Of a DNA stretch of 64,000 bases, positions 1-7,160 are shown piece after piece. Made by a program: the position numbers and the translations under genes. The stretch spans positions 49,305 through 113,304 of the forward strand of contig NZ_JAUMZU010000006.1 in the NCBI RefSeq assembly GCF_030527965.1, written 5' to 3'. The DNA comes from Neisseria sp. (lineage in GTDB: Bacteria > Pseudomonadota > Gammaproteobacteria > Burkholderiales > Neisseriaceae). Each line of letters begins with the position of its first letter. Position 1 is the stretch's first letter. The notes beneath the pieces are model-generated. The model did not search any database. It saw only the letters and a program-made list of their open reading frames with translations, and was not told the DNA's origin.

Positions 1-1438
1 GTTGGTTTTGCGGAATCAGCCACAGGCGGAACAAGCCCATCACATGGTCGATGCGGATAACGCCGAAATACTGCATGTTGGCGCGCAATATCTCGATAAA
101 CGGGCGCAGACCGCGCTTGACCAAGCGATGTGGGTGCCACGGCGGCAGGTTCCAGTTTTGGCCGACCGGCCCCAGCGGATCGGGCGGGGCGCCTATGGAT
201 TCTGCGGTGCAGTAGAGTGCGCGGTCGCCCCATACGTCGGCGCTGCCGCGGGAGCTGCTGACTGCCAGATCGCCGTAAAGCCCGAGCTTCATGCCGGTTT
301 TGCCGCACAGTGTGCGGATGTCTGCAAGTTGTTGGGCCGCCAGCCATTGCAACCAAGCGTAAAAACGCACCGGCCGGGCATGTTGTTCGAGAAGCTGTTG
401 ACGTTGCCTGTCTGAAAGCGTTTGCCATTCTTGGCGCCAGCCCAGCCAGCCTATGCGCGTTTCCGGCTCGTTGTCGCTTGAATGGGCTTGTGCGTCGAGT
501 GCGTCAAACAAAGCATGGTTGAGCAAGGCATTGCCGTGTTGTTTTAAAAACGCTTCGAATTCGGCGCGCCGTTGTGTTGTTTTGCGGGCGCGGCTGGTTT
601 CGAAAAAGGCGAAGGTCTTTTCCAATGCGGCCAGTTTCAAGCGGCATACGGCGGCGTAGTCGACCCATTCCGTTTGGCGCAGGGCGGAAACTTCTTGCTG
701 CGTTTCACTGTTTTGCCACCAGTTTTGCACTGCTTTGCTGCTGAACTCAGGTATCGCTTCAATATCGAGATAGATGAAATTCAGCCAGCGGCGTGAAGAC
801 GCGCTGTAAGGGCTTGCCCATTCGGGCACAGCGGGATAAAGCGCGTGCAGCGGATTGAGCCCGATAAAATCGGCGCCAGCATGCGTGGCTTGTTCAACGA
901 GGCAGCGCAAATCGCCGAAATCGCCGATGCCCCAGTTACGCGCGGAACGCAGGCTGTAAAGCTGTATGTTGAGCCCCCATGCTTGATGGGTTTGCAGGGC
1001 ATCGGGGCGATAGGCGGCGGTGGGGGAAACAATCAGGAACAGGTGGTAAGTTTGTGAGGAGGCGGTTAAGGTGAGCGTGTAATAGCCGTAGGGAAGCGGG
1101 TCGAGCGCTAGGGTTGGCGCGGCGCTGTGGCCTTGTGCCAGCATACGGCCGTTTTCGTCGGCGAGTGCGTAATCGAGGGGCGAGTTTGGCGGAAGCGAGG
1201 TTTTGTCTGTGCGGCAGAGGATATTTTGGCCTTCATAAGCAACCAGTATGTCGTCGAATTCGGCTTCGGCATGAGCATCTGGGAGAGAATGCCTGTCTGA
1301 AACGGTTGTTTGAAACAGGCGCACAAAATATTCCACCGATTCGGGTTTGGCCTGAATCAGATTGCCATCGATGTCATAATGAGATAAAGCAATGCCAAGT
1401 GCGGCAGCTTCCTGTTTCAGCGCTTCGGAAAGGTCCAT
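1..1438 (-). CDS. malQ: 4-alpha-glucanotransferase (amylomaltase), 3' end outside window
   Basis: GH77 enzyme that disproportionates maltodextrins by moving alpha-1,4-glucan segments, in the cytoplasm. I translated the minus strand from the ATG at 1438, giving 479 codons with no stop before the edge. Family motifs seen are SPYSASSRRWLN, GLYGDLAV followed by DVWGDRAL, GAPPDPLGPVGQNWNLPP, and RIDHVMGLFRLW, which carries the nucleophile Asp. The acid/base Glu and the C-terminus lie beyond base 1. GGAG sits 8 bases before the ATG. An uptake sequence (1291-1301) lies inside the gene and is read as VSDRHS. The gene lies downstream of the porter-fructokinase operon on the same strand, separated by a terminator. 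Confidence 0.93.
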   Translation of the reverse strand, partial: MDLSEALKQEAAALGIALSHYDIDGNLIQAKPESVEYFVRLFQTTVSDRHSLPDAHAEAEFDDILVAYEGQNILCRTDKTSLPPNSPLDYALADENGRMLAQGHSAAPTLALDPLPYGYYTLTLTASSQTYHLFLIVSPTAAYRPDALQTHQAWGLNIQLYSLRSARNWGIGDFGDLRCLVEQATHAGADFIGLNPLHALYPAVPEWASPYSASSRRWLNFIYLDIEAIPEFSSKAVQNWWQNSETQQEVSALRQTEWVDYAAVCRLKLAALEKTFAFFETSRARKTTQRRAEFEAFLKQHGNALLNHALFDALDAQAHSSDNEPETRIGWLGWRQEWQTLSDRQRQQLLEQHARPVRFYAWLQWLAAQQLADIRTLCGKTGMKLGLYGDLAVSSSRGSADVWGDRALYCTAESIGAPPDPLGPVGQNWNLPPWHPHRLVKRGLRPFIEILRANMQYFGVIRIDHVMGLFRLWLIPQNQ

Positions 1439-1569
1439 TTTAGGCGCTCCGTGGGGAATCGGGTTGCTTGGGAAAGGTAGCTGGCTTTATAAATCAATAA
1501 TTTATACTATACAGTATTCAATGACGGAAAGATACAGAGAGCAGATTTTATTTGAGATGAAACATATTT

Positions 1570-1603
1570 TTCAGACAGGCTTCGGAGGTTATGCTTGTCT
1601 GAA
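1570..1603. repeat. Imperfect uptake-sequence inverted pair
   Basis: TTCAGACAGGC at 1570-1580 faces a one-mismatch copy (GCTTGTCTGAA) at 1593-1603. It lies between the fructokinase terminator and malQ. Confidence 0.7.
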
Positions 1604-1629
1604 AACATTTTTTATCTGCGTTTTAATAC

Positions 1630-1664
1630 AAGGGCTGCCTCCGGTTGAGACCGAAGGCAGCCCT
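1630..1664 (-). terminator. Terminator of the porter-fructokinase operon
   Basis: AAGGGCTGCC (1630-1639) pairs with GGCAGCCCTT (1655-1664), and the inner bases also pair apart from one mismatch. It lies 22 bases past the fructokinase stop. The T-tract is weak. It is not built from uptake sequences. Confidence 0.7.
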
Positions 1665-1685
1665 TATGATTCTACTGCTAAGAGG

Positions 1686-2567
1686 CTATGCCAAGCCCAT
1701 AAAGCGTTCGATTTCCTCAAGTGAAATATCGGGCGTGGCGCCGTGGTGGGCGGCAACGAGAGCGCCTAGTGCGCAAGCGAAGGCTAGGGCGGCTTGCGGT
1801 TCGGTTTGGGTAAGCAGCTTGTAGGTCAGCCCGGCGAGGAAACTGTCGCCCGAACCGACGGTATCGGCTACTTTCACGCGATAACCGGCATGATGGTAAA
1901 ACTTGCCGTCTTCATAATACACGGCGCCGTGCCCGCCCAAGGTAACGCAAATCTGGCGGCTGTCGGTCAAATCCGATAGGAATCGGATGTTTTGCTCTAT
2001 CGAATGTAGCTTGGAGCCGTAAATTTCAGACAAATCATATAATTCGTCGTCATTGAGCTTGAGCAGGTCGGCCTGTTTCATCATTTCCAACAGGCGGTCG
2101 GGCTCGTAGTGCGGCGGGCGCAGGTTTACGTCGAAAATGCGGAAGCGCGCCTGTTTAACCAGCTCTTCAAGCGTTTGGCGGGAAACCGCATCACGCGTGC
2201 TCAGGCTGCCGTAAATGAAGGCATCGGATTCGGCCACCCGTTGGAGCGCGGCACTTTCCACTTCAATTTTATCCCATGCGCAAGGGTAAACAATGTCGTA
2301 AGAGGCAACACCGTAGGCGTCCAGCGAAACTTTAACCAAGCTGGTGGCTTGCCGCGCATCAGTTTGCAGCAAAGACGTATCGACGTTTTTGCTTTTTATC
2401 TGGCGCAATAATTCTTCGCCGTCGGCATCGTTGCCCTTGCGGCTGATGATGGCCGTGTCGGCGCCGAGCGCCTGCAGCCGCACCAATACGTTGAGCGGCG
2501 CGCCGCCCAATACTTTTCCGTCGGGCAAATCATCCCATAATACTTCGCCGAAACTGGTGATTTTCAT
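1686..2567 (-). CDS. Fructokinase, PfkB/ribokinase family
   Basis: Cytoplasmic sugar kinase of 293 residues, a normal PfkB length. The N-terminal sugar-binding region reads GEVLWDDLPDGKVLGGAPLN. The C-terminal PfkB signature DTVGSGDSFLAGL contains the catalytic Asp and the anion hole. The start overlaps the stop of the sugar porter by 4 bases (ATGA), so translation is coupled. Transport plus fructokinase suggests that fructose, or the fructose half of sucrose, is made into fructose 6-phosphate. Substrate is inferred from resemblance to fructokinases and from context; another ketose or nucleoside remains possible. Confidence 0.85.
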   Translation of the reverse strand: MKITSFGEVLWDDLPDGKVLGGAPLNVLVRLQALGADTAIISRKGNDADGEELLRQIKSKNVDTSLLQTDARQATSLVKVSLDAYGVASYDIVYPCAWDKIEVESAALQRVAESDAFIYGSLSTRDAVSRQTLEELVKQARFRIFDVNLRPPHYEPDRLLEMMKQADLLKLNDDELYDLSEIYGSKLHSIEQNIRFLSDLTDSRQICVTLGGHGAVYYEDGKFYHHAGYRVKVADTVGSGDSFLAGLTYKLLTQTEPQAALAFACALGALVAAHHGATPDISLEEIERFMGLA

Positions 2568-3895
2568 GATGCGTCTTCCTTAATGAGCGATTGAGACAAT
2601 TCTTCCAGCGGCACGCCTTTGGTTTCCGGCATCATAAACATCACGAATAAAAGTTGCAGCACCATCATGAAGGTAAAGCAAACGAATACCCAAGAGGCGC
2701 CGATGCTGTCAAACAAGAAGGGAATGGCAGCGGGAATGGCGGCCGCGAGCACCCAGTGGGTGGAGCTGCCGAGCGATTGGCCTTGCGCGCGCAGATGGCT
2801 GGGGAAAATTTCCGAAATGAATACCCAAATCACCGTGCCTTGACCTATGGCGTGGGCGGCGATAAACAAGAAGAAAAACAGCGGTACGGCCATGCCTTTC
2901 CACTCGAGGAAAAACGCCAGCGATACCAAACCCAATGAAACGATATAGCCGAAAGAGCCGATATACATCAATTGGCGGCGGCCGAACTTGTCAATCAAAG
3001 ACAAACCGACGAAAGTGAAAATCAGGTTAACGACACCGATGCCCACGCTGCTCAACATCGCTGCATTTTGTTCCAAGCCGGCGATGGCAAAAATACGGGG
3101 CGCGTAATAAAGAAACGCATTGATGCCGGAAACTTGGTTGAAAAAGGCAATCAGAAAGGCCAGTAGCACCGGCAGACGGTATTTTTTCAGCCACAGGCTT
3201 TCTTTTTTATGTTGGTTGTCGGCTTGGGCGGCGGCGGTCAGCTCGGTGAGGTCTGCTTCAGGGTTGACCTGTTGCAACACAGCGCGGGCTTCTTCATAGC
3301 GGCCTTTCATCATCAGCCAGCGCGGCGACATCGGAATGGTAAACACCATCAGGGTATAGATGGCGGCGGGCACCACTTGGATGCCGAGCATCCAGCGCCA
3401 AGTGTTTTCACCCAAATCCAGATTGGAAAACAGGAAGTTGGAAAGATAAGCCATCAGAATGCCGAAAACGATGTTGAATTGATACATCGCCACCAAGCGG
3501 CCGCGTTTTTCCGGCGGTGCAATTTCGGAAACGTAAGCCGGCGCAGCGATGGTAGAGGCGCCGACACCCAGCCCGCCGACAAAACGGAAGATGGCAAACA
3601 ACCACGGGTCGGAAACCAAGGCCGAGCCGAGTGCGCCGATAACATATAAAACACCGATAACAATCAGAGTTTTTTTCCGGCCGATGGCATCGGTGGGAAT
3701 GCTGCCAAATAGGGCGCCGAGCACCGTTCCCCATAGCGCCGACGACATCACGACTACGCCGTGAAACAGGCTGGAGCTGTGCCATAATTGTTGCAAGGAT
3801 TGGTCGGCACCCGAAATCACAACGGTATCGAAGCCAAACAGAAAGCCTGCCAGCGCGACCGTAATCGACCATAAAAGAAGTTTGGATTGGTTCAT
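2564..3895 (-). CDS. MFS sugar porter (sugar:H+ symporter type)
   Basis: Inner-membrane transporter of 443 residues with about 12 hydrophobic segments. Sugar-porter marks are GFDTVVISGADQ in helix 1, the DAIGRKK and DKFGRRQ loops, PRWLMMKGRYEEA between helices 6 and 7, and PETKGVPLEEL near the C-terminus. A longer frame opens at 4012, but the ATG at 3895 has AGGA 7 bases upstream and starts just before helix 1, so I use it. First gene of a two-gene operon with fructokinase. Its leader carries a strong inverted repeat (3955-3979). Substrate is not readable; sucrose, fructose, glucose or maltose would all fit. Confidence 0.85.
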   Translation of the reverse strand: MNQSKLLLWSITVALAGFLFGFDTVVISGADQSLQQLWHSSSLFHGVVVMSSALWGTVLGALFGSIPTDAIGRKKTLIVIGVLYVIGALGSALVSDPWLFAIFRFVGGLGVGASTIAAPAYVSEIAPPEKRGRLVAMYQFNIVFGILMAYLSNFLFSNLDLGENTWRWMLGIQVVPAAIYTLMVFTIPMSPRWLMMKGRYEEARAVLQQVNPEADLTELTAAAQADNQHKKESLWLKKYRLPVLLAFLIAFFNQVSGINAFLYYAPRIFAIAGLEQNAAMLSSVGIGVVNLIFTFVGLSLIDKFGRRQLMYIGSFGYIVSLGLVSLAFFLEWKGMAVPLFFFLFIAAHAIGQGTVIWVFISEIFPSHLRAQGQSLGSSTHWVLAAAIPAAIPFLFDSIGASWVFVCFTFMMVLQLLFVMFMMPETKGVPLEELSQSLIKEDAS

Positions 3896-4281
3896 AACAT
3901 TTTCCTTGGAAAAATGGAAACGAGGTAAATCTTTAAATTTCAAATAAAGATACGGGCAAACCGCTATAGCGGGTTTGCCGGAGTGTGTCGGTGTGCGAAT
4001 GCGGTCGGCCACGTTGGCGGCTGTTTATTATGTGAATGCCTTAGGCTAAAACCAGATTGGTGGTATTGGTGGGGCGATATCGGGAATCATCCCGAAGTAT
4101 TGGAGGGCGGAGAAACCATAAAGTTTCTTTAAGCGTAAAGATTAATTGCGATTGGGGAAGTATTGTTTTGATTAGGTAAAGCTTTTTCAGGCAGGCATTG
4201 GGTCGCTATGGCGAAGGGGCGGCGTGATGAAATCGACTGATGGTGCTGAAAAATAAGACGGCTGAGTTGGGCGCATCAAAC
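3896..4281 (-). promoter_or_regulatory. Long leader/control region of the sugar porter operon
   Basis: No gene seen. It holds three inverted repeats: a bulged hairpin at 3955-3979, GAAAC-N6-GTTTC at about 4112-4127, and CTTTA-AGCG-TAAAG at about 4127-4140. A degenerate uptake sequence (TTCAGGCAGGC) lies near 4186. The repeats could be sites for a LacI- or similar sugar regulator, but no regulator gene is adjacent. Confidence 0.4.
3955..3979. repeat. Inverted repeat in the sugar porter leader
   Basis: GGCAAACCGCTATAGC pairs with GGGTTTGCC with a single bulged G. It lies 60-85 bases before the porter ATG. It could be an operator or an mRNA hairpin. Confidence 0.55.
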
Positions 4282-4317
4282 AAAAAGCCTGTCTGAAAAT
4301 GTTCAGACAGGCTTTTT
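4282..4317 (-). terminator. Uptake-sequence terminator of folA
   Basis: 16-base arms AAAAAGCCTGTCTGAA and its complement with a 4-base loop, ending 2 bases from the folA stop. T-rich on both strands. Confidence 0.8.
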
Positions 4318-4318
4318 A

Positions 4319-4813
4319 TCATACGCTGCCGCTTCGGCGGTAATGAACGAAGTCGTAACGGATACCCTGCGCGCTTTCATGCTTTTGCCGCTCGCTTTCC
4401 TGCCAGATGTCGGTGTTTATCGCGGGGAAAAAGGCATCGCCGTTGACGCTGAGGCCGACTTCGGTAATCCGTAAGTCAGTGGCGAAGGGCATGGCTTCGG
4501 TGTAAATCTGTGCGCCGCCGATAATCGCGATTTCCGCTGCATCGCCGCATAAAGCGAGCGCTTCCGCCAAGCTGCCCGTGATTTCAGCGCCGTCGGCGGC
4601 ATAATCGGCTTGCCGTGTAATCACGATGTTTCGCCGGCCGGGCAGGGGTTTTTTGGGCAGAGATTCCCAAGTTTTCCGCCCCATAACAATCGGTTTGCCG
4701 CTGGTGTAGCTTTTGAAAAATGCGAAATCTTCGGGAATATGCCAAGGCATGGTATTACGGATGCCGATGCAGCCGTTTTCGGCCACGGCGGCGATGAGGG
4801 TAATCTGTTGCAT
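4319..4813 (-). CDS. folA: Dihydrofolate reductase
   Basis: Reduces dihydrofolate to tetrahydrofolate with NADPH, and is the target of trimethoprim. 164 residues, normal for the bacterial enzyme. Seen: IAAVAENGCIG, then NTMPWHIPEDF with Trp24 and the catalytic Asp29 (Asp27 of E. coli), the NADPH segment VMGRKTWESLP with GRRNIVITR, and IIGGAQIY. A longer frame opens at 4906 but would start inside an uptake-sequence pair; the ATG at 4813 fits the family start. Single gene, divergent from rep. Confidence 0.95.
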   Translation of the reverse strand: MQQITLIAAVAENGCIGIRNTMPWHIPEDFAFFKSYTSGKPIVMGRKTWESLPKKPLPGRRNIVITRQADYAADGAEITGSLAEALALCGDAAEIAIIGGAQIYTEAMPFATDLRITEVGLSVNGDAFFPAINTDIWQESERQKHESAQGIRYDFVHYRRSGSV

Positions 4814-4860
4814 GAGGGCTTCTCGAAAGGGAAAGTAAAAAGACGGCCGTATTGTAACCC

Positions 4861-4900
4861 ATGCCTGTCTGAAAAAGCTTTTTTGGTTTTTCAGACAGAC
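4861..4900. repeat. Uptake-sequence inverted pair between folA and rep
   Basis: ATGCCTGTCTGAAAA (4861-4875) faces a copy degenerate at its outer end (TTCAGACAGAC, 4890-4900). It lies between two divergent genes, so it is not an end-of-gene terminator. Confidence 0.7.
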
Positions 4901-4917
4901 TGCCAAGGCTTTTCCGT

Positions 4918-4923
4918 TATAAT
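4918..4923 (+). promoter_or_regulatory. Candidate -10 box for rep
   Basis: A perfect TATAAT lies 31 bases before the rep ATG. No convincing -35 box is seen at 16-18 bases, where the degenerate uptake arm lies. Confidence 0.45.
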
Positions 4924-4954
4924 CCGGCTGTTATTTCCATCCATCGTTTTTCTC

Positions 4955-6967
4955 ATGAAACTCAATCCCCAACAGCTGCAGGCGGTTCAATACCTTGGCG
5001 GCCCTTTATTGGTTTTGGCCGGCGCAGGCAGCGGTAAAACCGGTGTGATTACGCAAAAAATCAAACATTTGATTGTAAACGTCGGCTATGCGCCGCATAC
5101 GGTGGCGGCGATTACGTTTACCAATAAAGCGGCCAAGGAAATGCAGGAGCGGGTGGGAAAAATGCTGGCGAAAACGCAAACGCGCGGGCTGACTATCTGC
5201 ACTTTCCACTCTCTCGGCATGCGCATCTTGCGCGAAGATGCGGTGCATGCGGGTTATAAAAAAAACTTTTCCATTCTCGACGGCACCGACAGCGCCAAAA
5301 TCATCAACGAGCTCTTGGGCAGCACCGGCAAGGAAGCGGTGTTTAAAGCGCAGCATCAGATTTCTTTGTGGAAAAACGATTTGAAAACGCCGGAAACCGT
5401 CTTGCAACATGCCGATAATGACTGGGACAGGCAAATGGCCGCCGTTTATGCCAGCTATCAAGACACGTTGATCCATTATCAAGCGGTGGATTTCGACGAC
5501 TTAATCCGCCTACCCGCCGTTTTGTTGCAAGAAAACAGCGAAATACGCCACAAATGGCAGCGGCGCCTGCGCTATCTGCTGGTCGACGAATGCCAAGACA
5601 CCAACGCCTGCCAATACACCTTGATGAAATTGCTTACCGGCGCCGAAGGCATGTTTACCGCCGTGGGCGACGACGACCAATCCATCTATGCCTGGCGCGG
5701 CGCGAATATGGAAAACCTGCGCCGGATGCAGGCGGATTACCCGCAGATGAAAGTGATCAAGCTGGAGCAGAATTACCGCTCGACCGCGCGGATTCTGAAA
5801 GTGGCCAACAAAGTGATTGAAAACAATCCTAAATTGTTTAAAAAAACCTTGTGGTCGCAATTCGGAATGGGGGAGCATGTCAAAGTTGTGGCTTGCCAGC
5901 ATGAGCAGCATGAAGCCGAATGGGTGGTCAGCCAGATTGTGAAACAAAAGCTGGTGGGCGGCGAAAAAACCCGTTACGCCGATTTTGCCGTGCTTTACCG
6001 CGGCAATCATCAGGCGCGCCTGTTTGAAGAGGCTTTGCGCAGTTCGCGCGTGCCATACCAGCTTTCCGGCGGACAGAGTTTTTTCGATAAGGCGGAGATT
6101 AAAGACGTGCTCGCCTATATCCGCCTGCTGGCCAACCCGAATGACGATCCGGCCTTCCTGCGCGCGATTACCACGCCCAAGCGCGGCATCGGCGACGTTA
6201 CACTCGGCAAACTCAACACCTATGCGCGAGAGCACGGTTGCAGCCTGTATGAAGCAGCGCTAAGCCCCGAAGCCCAATCCGCCTTGGGCACGGCCAATCG
6301 CGAGCACGTGCAGCAATTCATGCTGCTGATGGAAAACTATCGAGCGCGGGCCGAGGCCGACGAAGCGGGCGAGTTGGTCAACAATCTGCTGGCCGATATC
6401 GCTTACGAAGCCCATCTGCTCAACAGCGAAGAAGGGAAAACCGGCGAAATCAAGTGGCGCAACGTCGGCGATCTGGTGGCTTGGCTGGCGAAAAAAGGCG
6501 AACAAGACGGTAAAAACATCATTGAAATCGCGCAAACCATTGCTTTGATGACGCTGCTGGAAGGCAAAAACGAAGAAGAGGTCGATGCGGTAAAACTTTC
6601 CACTCTGCATGCCTCGAAAGGCTTGGAATATCCGTATGTGTTTTTGGTCGGTTGCGAAGAAGGTTTGCTGCCGCATGCCGATAGTATCGAAGAGAGCAAT
6701 GTCGAGGAAGAGCGGCGGCTGATGTATGTGGGCATTACGCGCGCCAAACGGCAGCTTACGTTAACCCATTGCGTTAAACGCAAGCGTCAGGGCGCTTGGC
6801 AGTTTCCCGAGCCGAGCCGCTTTATCGAGGAAATGCCGCAGGAAGATTTGAAGATTCTCGGGCGTAAAGGCGGCGAGCCGATAGTCAGCAAAGAAGAGGG
6901 TAAACAATATTTTGCGACTTGGCATACAATATTGGATGCCGCCGCCAAGTCGCAAAATAAAGGCTGA
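4955..6967 (+). CDS. rep: ATP-dependent DNA helicase Rep
   Basis: UvrD/Rep superfamily 1 helicase that moves 3' to 5' and helps forks past obstacles. 670 residues, against about 673 in E. coli. Seen: Q-motif NPQQLQAV, Walker A AGAGSGKT (22-29), TFTNKAAKEM, Walker B LLVDECQDTN, GDDDQSIYAWRGA, LEQNYRS, and TLHASKGLEYPYVF near the C-terminus. The frame is open further upstream (to 4610), but that part runs antisense through folA; the ATG at 4955 gives the family N-terminus MKLNPQQ. Followed by an uptake-sequence terminator. Confidence 0.95.
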   Translation: MKLNPQQLQAVQYLGGPLLVLAGAGSGKTGVITQKIKHLIVNVGYAPHTVAAITFTNKAAKEMQERVGKMLAKTQTRGLTICTFHSLGMRILREDAVHAGYKKNFSILDGTDSAKIINELLGSTGKEAVFKAQHQISLWKNDLKTPETVLQHADNDWDRQMAAVYASYQDTLIHYQAVDFDDLIRLPAVLLQENSEIRHKWQRRLRYLLVDECQDTNACQYTLMKLLTGAEGMFTAVGDDDQSIYAWRGANMENLRRMQADYPQMKVIKLEQNYRSTARILKVANKVIENNPKLFKKTLWSQFGMGEHVKVVACQHEQHEAEWVVSQIVKQKLVGGEKTRYADFAVLYRGNHQARLFEEALRSSRVPYQLSGGQSFFDKAEIKDVLAYIRLLANPNDDPAFLRAITTPKRGIGDVTLGKLNTYAREHGCSLYEAALSPEAQSALGTANREHVQQFMLLMENYRARAEADEAGELVNNLLADIAYEAHLLNSEEGKTGEIKWRNVGDLVAWLAKKGEQDGKNIIEIAQTIALMTLLEGKNEEEVDAVKLSTLHASKGLEYPYVFLVGCEEGLLPHADSIEESNVEEERRLMYVGITRAKRQLTLTHCVKRKRQGAWQFPEPSRFIEEMPQEDLKILGRKGGEPIVSKEEGKQYFATWHTILDAAAKSQNKG

Positions 6968-6985
6968 TATTGCCGATAAACCTAA

Positions 6986-7020
6986 TAATGCCTGTCTGAA
7001 TGCTTTTCAGACAGGCATTA
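6986..7020 (+). terminator. Uptake-sequence terminator of rep
   Basis: TAATGCCTGTCTGAA and its complement are separated by 5 bases, starting about 18 bases after the rep stop. Confidence 0.75.
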
Positions 7021-7143
7021 TTGATTGCGGCTGAACGTATTTACTTGGCAAACCGAATGTTAGGCCGCGTTTTCTTTCGTGTTTTCAGTAGAAAGCTATC
7101 AAACGGATTGCGATACGCGCTAAAATAAACAGTTTTCAAAATT

Positions 7144-7160
7144 TTCAGACAGGCATCAAA
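7144..7160 (+). promoter_or_regulatory. Uptake sequence supplying the uvrA ribosome-binding site
   Basis: TTCAGACAGGC (7144-7154) lies directly before the uvrA ATG (7161). Its ACAGG is the only Shine-Dalgarno-like stretch, with 8 bases to the start. A TAAAAT box near 7121 may be the -10. Confidence 0.5.

Noticed and set aside
5510..6235. Long antisense reading frames across rep, such as this 241-codon one
   Set aside because: They mirror the codon pattern of rep on the other strand and show no domain, promoter or Shine-Dalgarno.
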